Shown here in pieces: positions 31,813 to 41,972 of a DNA stretch of 64,000 nt. A model generated the notes under the pieces. It was not told the origin of the DNA. It was given only the letters and a program-made list of their open reading frames with translations, and made no database searches. Every line of letters begins with the position of its first letter. The stretch's first letter is position 1. Position numbers and translations under genes: made by a program. This DNA is from Monoplex corrugatus (Eukaryota > Mollusca > Gastropoda > Littorinimorpha > Ranellidae), in NCBI GenBank assembly GCA_030674185.1, contig JAPXFY010000022.1, positions 2,685,093 through 2,749,092 on the forward strand, given 5' to 3'.

Positions 31813-34267
31813 ATGAGTCGGATGTCTGACGAATATCTATGGCGTCTGCTGAATGAAGACAGTGATGAAGAGGGGGTGTTTGAAGGCTATTCTCGCAAGG
31901 AAATCGCTGAAAATCATCCAGGAGATGCTGAAAGTGATCTGGATGTTGACTTCGATGCTCTCCACGCCAAATCCAGTGACAGTGATTCCGAAAGTGACGA
32001 AGAAGCCGTGTCAAGCGTGGATCGTTTGCCTGACCTTCCAAACCGAAACTGGTCGCACGAGTTAGCCAACATTTCTCAGGACGAATTCAAGGAAATTATC
32101 GGCGTTTTGCACTATCTTCCTGTCGGTGCAAGTCCTTTGGAATATTTTTCATTGTTTTTTTCCGAGGAAATGTTGACGGAGTTTGCAAATCAAACGAATT
32201 TGTATGCTACCCAAATACAGCAGGAGAAGAAAAAAGCGGATCCAAAATGGCAGTCAGTGACAGTCAACGACATCAGACTGTACATTGCCATAAACATCAT
32301 GATGGGCATTGTCATTCTACCATGACAAGACAACTCCTGGTTCAGTGATGAGAAGCTGAACATCCCCTGTATTTCTCGACTCATGTCAAGAACATGTTTC
32401 AAGAAAATCAGCCAGTATTTTCATGTAAATGATAGGTCGAAGTGTCAACCAAGAGGCCATCCCGAGCATGACCCTGTCTTCAAAGTGCGACCAGTGCTGG
32501 ATGCTTTCAAGGCACAATGTGGACAGCTCTACAAGCCTGGGCGTGCTATCAGTATTTATGAGGCTATGATCAAGTTCAAGGGCGGCTTCAGTTCAAACAG
32601 TTCATGAAGTCCAAGCCTACACCATGGGGAATAAAAGTCTGGTGCAGCGCAGATCCAACAACTGGCTACTTGTTGGACTTTGATGTCTACACTGGGAAGG
32701 CGCAGGTACCATTGAAAGGTGAGTATTCTTTTCTCTAAATTTTATTTTCAATAATAGCAGTTAATTTCCCCTTTTTGGGGGTGGTGGGGGGTTGTTAAAG
32801 AGGAGAGGGCTGAGAGAAGTGCAAGGGTGGGAGGGGGGGGGGGGGGGGCAGGCACAAATGCCATTTTTTCAGAAAAGGATGGGCTGCAGATTTTTGTTTT
32901 CATTTTTATATCTAACCCTACATGGATTACTTGATAATCATTATATGGGCTTGACTGTGGGCCAAGTGTTAACAAAAAACAAAACAAAACATACCCCCCC
33001 CCCCCCCCCAAAAAAAAAAAAAAACAAAAACAGGACTGTTCTGTGTTCACACAATTATTCGCTCAATAACAGATTCTTTTCCCTTTCAGTCTACACACGC
33101 GCACACACACACATTGACAGGGTCTGACTTAGTGTATTTAGTGTATATTTTTTATTGCAGGTGGTCTAGGACATCACGTGGTGATGACAGTGGGGAAAAA
33201 CTATCTGGGGAAGGGGTATCACTTCTACCACGACAATTTTTTCACGTCTGTCGCCCTGGCTGACGAGCTTCTGGCCCAGAAAACTCGTTCTTGTGGCACC
33301 ATCCGCACGAACCAAAAAGGCTGGCCTGACGAGTTGAAGGTCAAGTCCGGGAGGGGGAAGAAGATGAAGAGAGGGGAGGTGAAGTTCCTTCAACAGGGGC
33401 AGAAAGTAGCTACACTCTGGCAAGACAAGCGTACCATTGCTGTCCTGTCGACCAATGCTGATCCAGTGATGGGAAAAACCCCTCGTCAGACTGGCAAAGG
33501 TGAGTAAGCCCTTTAGTCTCTTTTTATCACTATTATAATTACAGGTTACCTGGTACATGGATGGAAAGTCAGAGAGCCGCCACCTATCTGTGGTAATGTG
33601 GGTAAGTAGTTACTTTCTTTTAATTGCAAGCATATGTTTTTACTTTGCATGTTTTTTTTTCTTTTAAAATATCAAAGGAACATTATTTTTTTTTTTTTTT
33701 TAATAATCCAATACAAAAGACTAAAAATCAGTGTGCTTTGATTTCAGGCAAACGTGAAGATGATCCTGTGCCACAGTCCCATCATCACCTACAACCAAAC
33801 ATGGGTGGTGTGGACCTGCATGACCACCACAGGTGTACTACCCTGTGGGTCGATCTTGCAGAAAGTGGTGGAGGTATTTGTTCTGGTTTTTTGTCCAGAG
33901 CAGTCTAATAAACTCCTTCATCATTTTCTGTAAGACCAACTCTCCCAGGCCCAGGTCCAGACGGCACCAGGATCCACTCTACTTCAGGTTTGCCATCTTC
34001 AAGGGGCTTGTGCGCGGCAGTGTGGTCACCAGGCGGCAGGTAGCCTCTTTGCAGCCTAGTGTGATGGGGCGCGCTGTCACCGACATGGATGGACACCCAC
34101 TGGTTCGCTTCCAAGAACGGAAAAAAGTCTGTGTGCAATGTTCAAAGATGGGACGTCGTCAGGCAAGTGGCCACAGCAGGGAAACAGTTATGGGGTGCCC
34201 CACCTGCAAGGTACACATGTGCAAGGGACACTGTTTTGCACAGTTCCATGCTGAATTCCAGCTGTAG
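31813..34267 (+). pseudogene. piggyBac transposase, three exons, inactivated
   Basis: Exon 1 (31,813-32,718) encodes MSRMSDEYLWRLLNEDSDEE, an acidic/Ser region, SVDRLPDLPNRNW, PLEYFSLFFSEEML and ITVNDIRLYIAINIMMG-like sequence. A TGA at 32,323-32,325 replaces a codon after VILP, and a frameshift lies at about 32,582-32,600. The first catalytic Asp is Tyr (TAT, 32,557-32,559, in ISIYEAM). Exon 2 (33,161-33,499) encodes GGLGHHVVMTVGKNYLGKGY and FYHDNFFTSVALADELL (second Asp). Exon 3 (33,748-34,267) encodes NMGGVDLHDHHR (third Asp), KWWRYLFWFFVQSSLINSFI (after a shift) and a Cys-rich end (CVQCSKMGRR, CPTCKVHMCKGHCFAQFH). Splice sites GTGAGT/CAG are intact. Confidence 0.88.
32719..33160 (+). other. 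Intron 1 of the piggyBac gene with G and C/A homopolymers
   Basis: GTGAGT...TTGCAG. It contains a 15-G-rich run (about 32,830-32,848) and a C-run plus A-run (about 32,996-33,024), which are likely unstable. Confidence 0.6.
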
Positions 34268-36296
34268 ACACTTACTGATCCCCTGCATCATCTGCAGGCT
34301 GTTTTGAACTGTTTGTGGGTTGTTTTTTAACTTTGACATACCATACCTGTTGTTGTTTTTAAACGTTCATTGTTAAACTTGATGCTTTGATTTTTTTCTT
34401 GAAGAAAACAACATGAATATAAAAAAAAAATGTCTGTGAGTACTTTATTGTATGCAGAATGCAGGAAAATTGATTCATTGCAGCAAAAAATGGTAATTAT
34501 ATTTTCAATCTTTTTTTAGATGTAGTAACTATCACAAATTGCAGGAGTTGCTTCCCTTGGCGTGGGATTTCAGAGACATTTTAGTGCCAGAGGGCCTGGG
34601 GGTATAAGGGTTAATCTGACTTAGCCGTCTGCGATGTCAGATGGACGGGTGACACCACCAAATTCATTTCCAAATCTTCGGTCATAACAAGCTATCTTTT
34701 TTCGTTGTCAGATAGATGTAAGGCCGTAGATATATTTTCTCTTTTATCATCTGTCATTTTCTCTCGGAATTTAGGGGGAAAAAATGGTTCAGGAAAGACG
34801 GTCTACATAAATCTTTGAAATTCGAGCGTTTTAACATTTTGATACAGGGCCCTCTTTTGCCTCACCTGAGTCTGTGTGAATTTTTCTTCACTGAATAATC
34901 TCATTTGTTAGCATATTTTTGTATCTTCTGACGTAGTGCCGTGTAGTGGAATTTGAAGTGTGTCATGCTAAAGCCTGATTAGTATGCAGTGACCTCTGAC
35001 CAGTACACGTGGCGAGTAGCCTCCAATTGGTCAGCTTGTGAGCTATTTTTATGCCACCCCGTCTATGTTGGCAGACAGCGAAACAATGGCGTCACAACCG
35101 TCAGCCAGTGGCACCAAAAGCGGTCAGAGAAGACGGATGTACACGGCACTTGAGGCAATTGAGCTAATTCAGACAGAAGGATCAGATTTCGATGAAACTG
35201 CAGAATTCGAGGAGAGTGAATCCAGCCCGTCAGAAGTTGGTGAAAGCGATGAAAATACCTCCGAAAGTGAACATGAGAGGGAGAGGGAAGGGGGTGTGGT
35301 GAGTGACACCGATAGTGACGTTGGAATTGCATCTTAGTGGTCTGCTTGCAGTTGAGACGGAGGAAGATTTTCTTCAGTTTATGACGAAGGACTGGCATGA
35401 AGATTTTTCGTATTTTCCTGCTGTTCCTCCATACACAGGCGACGAAACACACGGCCTGAAGTTGGAAGGCATGACCGGCCACGCCCCCGTCCATTTTTTT
35501 ATCAAATCGTGACTGAAGGTTTCATAAAGCACATCGTCGACGAAACAAACAGATACGATCGTCAAAGCCTTCGACAAGAGGGGAACTGTCCAGACACAGT
35601 TTATTTCGAAGGTGGCAAGGAACTACAGAGAATGAAATGACAGGGTTTCTTGCCATTTTGATTACATGGGCCTTGACCACAAACCAGAGATATCCGACTA
35701 CTGGACAAGAGATCCAATACTGCAGGGCCCATTTGCTGCCAACATTATGTCCTGTGATAGGTTTGTTCTTCTCCTGGCCATGCTGCATGTGAGCAACAAT
35801 GATGAATATATTCCTCAGGGAAGAGACAACCACAACCCTCTCCACAAAATTCAACCTATGTACACCCACCTACGTGAGAGATTCAAGGCATTGTACATCC
35901 CTGAGGAAAATATATGCATCGATGAGGCCATTTGCCCGTGGCGAGGAAAACTCAGGTTCAGAGTATACATGAAGGACAAGCCTGTGAAATGGGGCATAAA
36001 GTTGTATGAGCTATGTGAGTCATCATCAGCGTATGTGTTTGATTTCGAAATATATGCAGCCATCCCAAACATCAGCAACAAACCTGTTAATGTTGTTATG
36101 AGACTCGCAGACCCTCTGCTGGACAAAGGTTGAGCTATATATGTAGACAACTATTACTGTTGCCCAGACCTGGCTACTAAGCTGGTGCAGCGCGACACCC
36201 ACTGTGTGGGAACGGTGCGATCAAATAGAAGAGGAATGCCGAGGCAACTTGGTACTGCTTGCCACGCCACGCGGCCATGTTCACGCTCTGCGCCAA

Positions 36297-36746
36297 GGTA
36301 TTTGTGATTTGTTTTTCATTTTTGAAATTTTGTTTTCTTATATCTGATGCATGCAATATTGCTTTACAGTGATATGTAAAATCATATGTTTACTGATATT
36401 TCAAATTTGCTTTTATTTCATGTGTGTATTTCATATCACCGACATTGAAATAAGTTTGGCTTGATAGCTTCACATATTTTGCTGTTATTTTACAACTGTA
36501 GATTATGCTTCAGTAATTTTATGTATAGTTCAACTGCATAGGATATTAGTCTGGTGTGTGTACGTGTGTGTGTGTGTGTGTTTGTATGTGTATGTGTGTG
36601 TGTGTGTGTGTTTGTATGTGTATGTGTGTGTGTGTGTGCATAAATGATTGTGTGTGTATATATATATACATGTGTATGTACCTGAGTATTTGTGTACATA
36701 GTATGTGCGTGTGCATTTATATATGTATGTGTGTGTGTGTGTGTTT

Positions 36747-36786
<40 letters not shown>

Positions 36787-36810
36787 GTGTGGGGTGTGTG
36801 TGTGGTGTGT

Positions 36811-36841
<31 letters not shown>

Positions 36842-36979
36842 ATTTTGTGAGTGCATGTGAATTTTTCTTTTCCACTTGAGCTGTTATCCTCTGTTGTATA
36901 CATTTGGTGAAGAAGATGTACTTGATAAATGTGTTTATTGAAAAAAAAAAGTAGAAACTAAGCTGGGTATTGTTTACAG
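36297..36979 (+). other. Intron with long TG microsatellite
   Basis: Intron of the piggyBac gene. It contains (TG)n stretches at about 36,555-36,640 and 36,725-36,842, and the acceptor TTGTTTACAG at about 36,970-36,979. Confidence 0.7.
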
Positions 36980-37317
36980 GTGCAGTAGGTGTTCTGAGGT
37001 GGATGGACAAAAACCCAGTGCATCTCATCACTACCAAGATGGATCCAGCTGGTATGGAGGAGGTCCAGACAAGGTCAGGCAGGAAGCTGAAACCTAAGGC
37101 TGTCCAGGACTACATTGTCAACATGGCTGGAGTTGACCGAAGCGACCAGCTCATGGCATACATGCCTTTGAATCGGAAGACAATGAAATGATGGAAGAAG
37201 TTATTCTTTCATCTTTTCACTTTGTCACTGATTCAGGCATGTATACTCCATGACAAATACCAGAAGAGTCAGGGACTACCTAAGATGCCCCTGAAAAAGT
37301 TCATCTGCTTCGGTCCA

Positions 37318-37395
37318 ACCTGGCCCTGCCCAGCCCCCAGCCCAACCTGGCCCTGCCCAGCCCCCAGCCCAGCTTGGCCCGCCCAACCTCGCCCT
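37318..37395 (+). repeat. Short GC-rich tandem repeat (TGGCCCTGCCCAGCCCC)
   Basis: About three units of roughly 27 bp, TGGCCCTGCCCAGCCCCCAG plus CCCAACC, coding WPCPAPSP. They lie in the linker before the zinc domain of the decayed piggyBac. Confidence 0.75.
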
Positions 37396-37556
37396 GCCCA
37401 GCCTCCAGCACATGTGCCCACACCACAGGCTCGACTTGGAGGTGGACATTTTTCCACTGTTCTACCACCAACACCCAGTGGGAAGAAAATTATGGCAGGT
37501 GCCATGTGTGTACTGCACGGAGTAAACGCCAACCTGGAGTGAAACTGCGGCAGAGT

Positions 37557-38065
37557 CAGAACTGGTGTGCCATGTGTGGGGTTACCCTGTGTGACAAGCT
37601 GTGCCAGGCAGTCAGAACTGGTGTGCAATGTGTGGGGTTACCCTGTGTGACAAGCTGTGCCAGGCAGTCAGAACTGGTGTGCCATGTGTGGGTTACCCTG
37701 TGTGATAAGCTGTGCCAGGCAGAGTCAGAACTGGTGTGCCATGTGTGAGGTTACCCTGTGTGACAAACTGTGCCAGACAGAGTCAGAACTGGTGTGCCAT
37801 GTGTGGGGTTACCCTGTGTGACAAGCTGTGCCAGACAGAGTCAGAACTGGTGTGCCATGTGTGGGGTTACCCTGTGTGACAAGCTGTGCCAGGAAGTCAG
37901 AACTGGTGTGACATGTGTGAGGTTACCCTGTGTGACAAGCTGTGCCAGGCAGAGTCAGAACTGGTGTGCCATGTGTGGGGTTACCCTGTGTGACAAGCTG
38001 TGCCAGGAAGTCAGAACTGGTGTGCCATGTGTGGGGTTACCCTGTGTGACAAGCTGTGCCAGGGA
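37557..38065 (+). repeat. ~57-bp minisatellite made from the piggyBac zinc-domain codons
   Basis: Nine units beginning CAGAACTGGTGTGCCATGTG at 37,557, 37,613, 37,669, 37,726, 37,784 and so on, to about 38,065. Unit length varies from 56 to 58 bp. The first unit reads SQNWCAMCGVTLCDKLCQ, which fits the terminal Cys-rich motif (CxxC...LCxxxC) of piggyBac proteins. The array therefore arose by amplification of the coding segment. Confidence 0.85.
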
Positions 38066-38229
38066 AGAGACATCACTTGTTTTCAAGTGTTTCACACGAT
38101 AAAAAATCATGCTGATTATTAGGATAATGGGGTCTGTGTGTTTTTTGTCATGTGTAAAGTGCTGCCGTTCTTCATGACAAACTGTGATTTCAACCATCAC
38201 ATGTGAATGGTGTTAGTTCATTTGTTTAT

Positions 38230-39335
38230 TGCTATGATTCTCAATACAGTTTATGCAGAACCATTTTTTTTCAATAGGTATGTACTTAATTCATCCACAT
38301 TTCCAACTGTTTTACTTGTATTTATTTACAGCACCCTTGATTTTTTTTTTTTTTTTTACTACCCCGGCTACAGAAACGGTACCATAAGAGTTAGACCTTT
38401 GAAATTCTTTGATATGCTTATTGAATTAAAAAGTAATCAGGTGGTAAAATTTCAGGAGTGCATGTTCTTTCATCATTTTTTTATCATTTTTTTGAAAACC
38501 TATGCACACCATCTGTACACAGAAGAATGCTAAGAATGTCACAATGTTGTTGGTAACATTTTACTGATTTTAGCTCTCATTTGCATAATGTAGAAACTCG
38601 CAGGTAGCCATTTTTACTCTCTACTGGGATTTTTAGTGTGATTTATGTGGAAAACTATAATTTTTCCAGGATCAGTGTGAACTTCATCTGTATTCAATTT
38701 CAACACCCTTGATTTTGTTGTCATAAAAGTATATCTTTATTTACTACTGGCTACAAAAAGGGTATTGTAAAGGCTAGAGCTTTCAAATTTTGCAGTATGC
38801 ATATCCAGTCAAGTAGTAATCATGTTTTGAAATTTCAGAAGTGTATGTGTTTTCATTATTTTTTCATTATTTTTTTAAAAATCTATGTAAACATCCTGTG
38901 TACTGAAGAATGCTGAACGTCAAATTGCCAAGTTACCAGTAACATGTTACTGATTTTAGCTTATTTGTAAAGTGTAGAAATACTCAGGAATCCATTTTTT
39001 ACTTTCTACTGGTATTTTTGTTGTGATTTATGTGGAAAACAGTCCTCTTTTCAAGAACAGTGAAAATTTTCCTTCTAAGCAATTACAGTCACCCTATATT
39101 TTGTCATCTTGATGGCTACAGAAACAGTACCATAAAAGCTAGAGCCTTGAATCCTTGTCACATGCTTGTTCAATCCAATAATAATCATGTGTTAAAATTT
39201 CAGCTGTTTGTGTTTTGTCTTTATTTTTTAATATTTTTTTTAAAATCCTATACAAACGCCCAGTATACAGAGGAATGTTGGATTCCAAATCGCCCAGTAG
39301 GGAGTGAGTTAATAGAAAGTTTGAGTGTATAAATC
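38230..39335 (+). repeat. Repeat B: three tandem ~350-bp AT-rich units
   Basis: Related units recur at about 38,340-38,530, 38,750-38,900 and 39,110-39,290. Each has GGCTACA(G/A)AAA...GTA, AGAGC(T)TT.AAAT..., AATAATCATGT...AAATTTCAG, a T-rich run and ACA.AAGAATG. An inverted, partly double copy lies at 57,290-57,900. The family is unidentified. Confidence 0.65.
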
Positions 39336-39622
39336 TGAAGATTGAAAGATAGGCCCTACTTCTTTTCATAGAACTATTTTGTAGTTGTCACAAAAAAAAA
39401 TTGTGTACATTGACCAGACAGTTTCGATCTTTTTGGTTTCTTTTTTGACTCATGGTTCTGAAGAATTAAAATCAATAGCAGGAGTGAAGTTTAGACTCCT
39501 AGTCCTACCTGAGGTTGGCTCTGCCTTTTAAAAATCTTTTATGTTGTTTGTATCCTATCATTCATTCAAAATTATCAAGGTATGCTACTATTTTGTGATT
39601 GTCTTTTGTTACATAGCCTACA

Positions 39623-39822
39623 ATGCCCTTGACAAATGCCGAGAAATGCCGGAGACGACGGGAGTGGATGAAAATGAACAACCCGGACAAATACAAGGCG
39701 GAGTTAGAGATGAAAGCGGAAAAACACAGGATGTGCCGTACCAGGATTAAAACTTTGCCAAAAGAAGATCCTGTAAAACAACACTACCTAGCACAGGAGC
39801 TGAAATGGCAGCACAAGTATTT
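39623..39822 (+). CDS. Element A copy 2, first coding exon
   Basis: Counterpart of 4,167-4,366. It starts MPLTNAEKCRRRREWMKMNN, differs by only a few residues and ends at the same GTAAGT donor. It belongs to a dead copy, because the gene is interrupted in the following intron and truncated later. Confidence 0.75.
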
Positions 39823-40410
39823 GTAAGTTTGCTGTCTTTTTTTGTTGTTCCTAACTTCATTTTTTTCTGCAAGTCAAACTCAACTGAAACATGCCATTTT
39901 TCAGCACTGAACTTTCAGCATCTGATCCAAGAAATCAGGTCATGAATGCACCCAGGTCTCCAACGCCATGGGATATTTATAGTCTCTTCTAATAAAGCCC
40001 TCAGTGTTTATTGTGTCCGTCTTGTAGGTTCAGTGCAGGTTGCCATCAAGCTTGTCATCTGCAGGCATGAGAACTTCAGCTGACAGGCTGATTGCAGCCT
40101 TTTTGTTCATCTTCAGTTCCTAGCCTATGTCTTATGTGTTTTTTTATCCACTTTTTCTTCTGTAAAACCAGAATTTTCCTCAGATTGGTTTCTTTTTTGT
40201 CCAAAGTGAATTTTTCTTGCAGAAGATGCCTTAAATTAACCCTAAAACAAACAAAAGTGTCCCTGCCGGGCGCTGTGCTTTGACTTCATCATGCATGTTC
40301 AGCCTTTTTGTACATTCGCAGTTTCCATGCCTGGTCTGAGATGGTTAATTTCCTTCACTCTGAGATTTCAATACAAAGTTGTTGTTTTTTGTTTAATATT
40401 CTAAATTTTA

Positions 40411-40676
40411 CCAAAGTGAACTTCATAAGGATTAAATTCCCTACAGATGATGTGTGCCCCGTTAGCACATTGGTAAAACCGCGTACCGCAGTTATGAAGC
40501 GCAGAATCACCCAGGTTCGCTCCCCGGCGTGGGGGAAAAAAAAAAAAAAAAAAAAAAAGACAACAGCAGAAGGGCATCCAGGAGTCATGACCTGGATGTG
40601 GCCCGGCCCCCCGAGAGTGTATGGAGTTCAGGGCTGAAACACTTGTCTAAAGGGGGTTACTTCTCTGAAGACCTTC
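40411..40676 (+). repeat. tRNA-like SINE unit, copy 1
   Basis: About 265 bp: CCAAAGTGAACTTCATAAGG, a tRNA-like head with A-box-like TTAGCACATTGG (40,462-40,473) and B-box-like GGTTCGCTCC (40,514-40,523), an internal A run (about 40,536-40,558) and a 3' body ending TTCTCTGAAGACCTT. It repeats at 41,429-41,692. Pol III promoter function is inferred from the boxes. Confidence 0.65.
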
Positions 40677-41428
40677 TGTTGTCTAGCTCTCCCTAGAGTT
40701 TCTTTCTACCTGCACATGGTCAATCCATTGACTTCCGGGAATAGTTCGGAGGACATTCGGGAAAGACCGAAGGACACTGGGAAAGACTGGATCTGCTGGC
40801 TTTGTGGGTTGGCTTCCCACCTTGCCTTTGATAACATGCCACGAGTTCTTTAAATGAAAGATGCTTCCAGGATTCACCGAAAGGGGGAGAGAATGATGAA
40901 TCCATCGGCACTGACTCCATCACGACTGGAAACGCACAACGGATCATGATTAATGACCAGATGGAATTTCCGTGTGCGTGTGGAAGGAGATTCACCACCA
41001 AACGCGGCATGAAGATCCACAGGAAAAAAAATGGGCTGTTTGAAGACTCATACGAACCAGCAGCAGCGCACTGCGATAGCAGGTGAGACGTTGGATGACC
41101 AAGGCCAGGATTTAAACCATAGTGCCAAGACATCACGTGAGGGTTCGGTGCGGATTTTGCACAAGCTCTTAACGCCAAACGTGAAAAACTCAATTTGCCA
41201 CCTGCCAGTGCAAAAGAACAATGGGAGAAATTAGATGAGGAACTTGTCCTTAAGCTGAATGCGCTAATAGGGAACAGTACGCTGGAACACAAACTTGACA
41301 CATACGGAGACATCATATACTCTATCTGCAGGGACACTTATGGAGTGAAGCAGAAAACGCCTCCCCAGAAATCCAGAAGACAGCAACAGGAGAAAAGGGA
41401 GCTCAAGCTGGATCTGGGCAAGAAGGAA
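40677..41428 (+). pseudogene. LINE ORF fragment with zinc-finger-like motif, between the SINE units
   Basis: Short frames carry MEFPCACGRRFTTKRGMKIH (Cys/His finger-like, about 40,960-41,030), and then PPASAKEQWEKLDEELVLKL and LDTYGDIIYSICRDTYGVKQ (41,195-41,437). These resemble the region preceding RT in some non-LTR elements. No RT motif follows. The clade is unassigned, and the call is moderate to low. Confidence 0.45.
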
Positions 41429-41692
41429 CCAAAGTAAACTTCATAAGGATTAAATTCCCTACAGATGATGTGTGCCCCGTTAGCACATTGGTAAAACCGC
41501 GTACCGCAGTTCTGAAGCGCAGAATCGCCCAGGTTCGCTCCCCGGCGTGGGGGGAAAAAAAAAAAAAAAAATAGACAACAGCAGAAGGGCATCCAGGAGT
41601 CATGACCTGGATGTGGCCCGGCCCCCGAGAGTGTAAGGAGTTCAGGGCTGAAACATTTATCTGAAGGGGGTTACTTCTCTGAAGACCTTCAT
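41429..41692 (+). repeat. tRNA-like SINE unit, copy 2
   Basis: Direct repeat of 40,411-40,676, with boxes at 41,480-41,491 and 41,532-41,541 and a shorter A run. The two units bracket the LINE fragment like terminal direct repeats. Confidence 0.65.
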
Positions 41693-41972
41693 GTCATTGA
41701 CCGACCTATTTCCTGAGGTGAATCACTTGTGGAAATTTCCATTCACGGAAACGTACGAACAGCAAATACAAATGCACCCGACTGTCAAAACCCCCACTGA
41801 ATGGGTTGAGCGAAGGCTTGTGATTGGCTCCACGATGTTAAAAAATAGCTCATTGGCTCCAACCGTCACGTGATATTTTCCAATATGGCGCCGCTTTTTC
41901 TAGTTGAGTCTGCTTCAATTTTGATTGTTGCCGATTTTCATTCACATAGATCAAATTAAAGCCTTTAAGAAA

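Larger units (their letters stand above)
31581..34610 (+). mobile_element. piggyBac element with both ends, TTAA-flanked
   Basis: TTAA at 31,577-31,580 and 34,611-34,614. The left end is CCCTTATCTCCCC, and the right end in complement is CCCTTATACCCCCAGGC. The 3,030-bp element carries a three-exon transposase gene. It is the only complete member here of the spliced subfamily that also includes 9,095-10,804 and 44,666-45,784. It sits inside element A copy 2. Confidence 0.92.
35086..38105 (+). pseudogene. piggyBac transposase, two exons, decayed, with amplified C-terminal zinc motif
   Basis: Start 35,086 (MASQPSASGTKSGQRRRMYT), acidic N-terminus, EDFLQFMTKDWHEDFSYFP, IKHIVDETNRYDRQS, MSCDRFVLLLAMLHVSNNDE, NICIDEAICPWRGKLRFRVY (first Asp intact), VDNYYCCPDLATKLVQ (second Asp, after a TGA at about 36,131), then a GT donor at about 36,297. 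Exon 2 (from about 36,980, TTACAG) has VQDYIVNMAGVDRSDQLMAY (third Asp) and TMK*WKK, where Trp is TGA at 37,189-37,191. A Pro-rich repeat and a Cys-rich domain expanded into a tandem array follow, ending TCFQVFHTIKNH. Multiple stops make it inactive. It is close in sequence to the relic at 1231. Confidence 0.82.
34843..39448. mobile_element. 4.6 kb insertion in element A copy 2, flanked by TTTTGA
   Basis: The direct repeat TTTTGA (34,837-34,842 and 39,443-39,448) flanks a block that is absent from copy 1 (TTTTGA at 3,991-3,996 is continuous there). The block holds a decayed piggyBac, a cysteine-codon minisatellite and a 3-unit AT-rich repeat. Which element caused the primary insertion is not clear. 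Confidence 0.6.

Noticed and set aside
37222..38102. Pro-rich and Cys-rich ORFs that might be a separate secreted protein
   Set aside because: They are the broken C-terminus of the piggyBac pseudogene and its minisatellite, with no signal peptide.
40442..40530. Possible tRNA gene
   Set aside because: Box-like motifs exist, but the body does not fold as a cloverleaf by eye, has an internal poly(A) and is duplicated at 41,460. It is treated as a SINE head.
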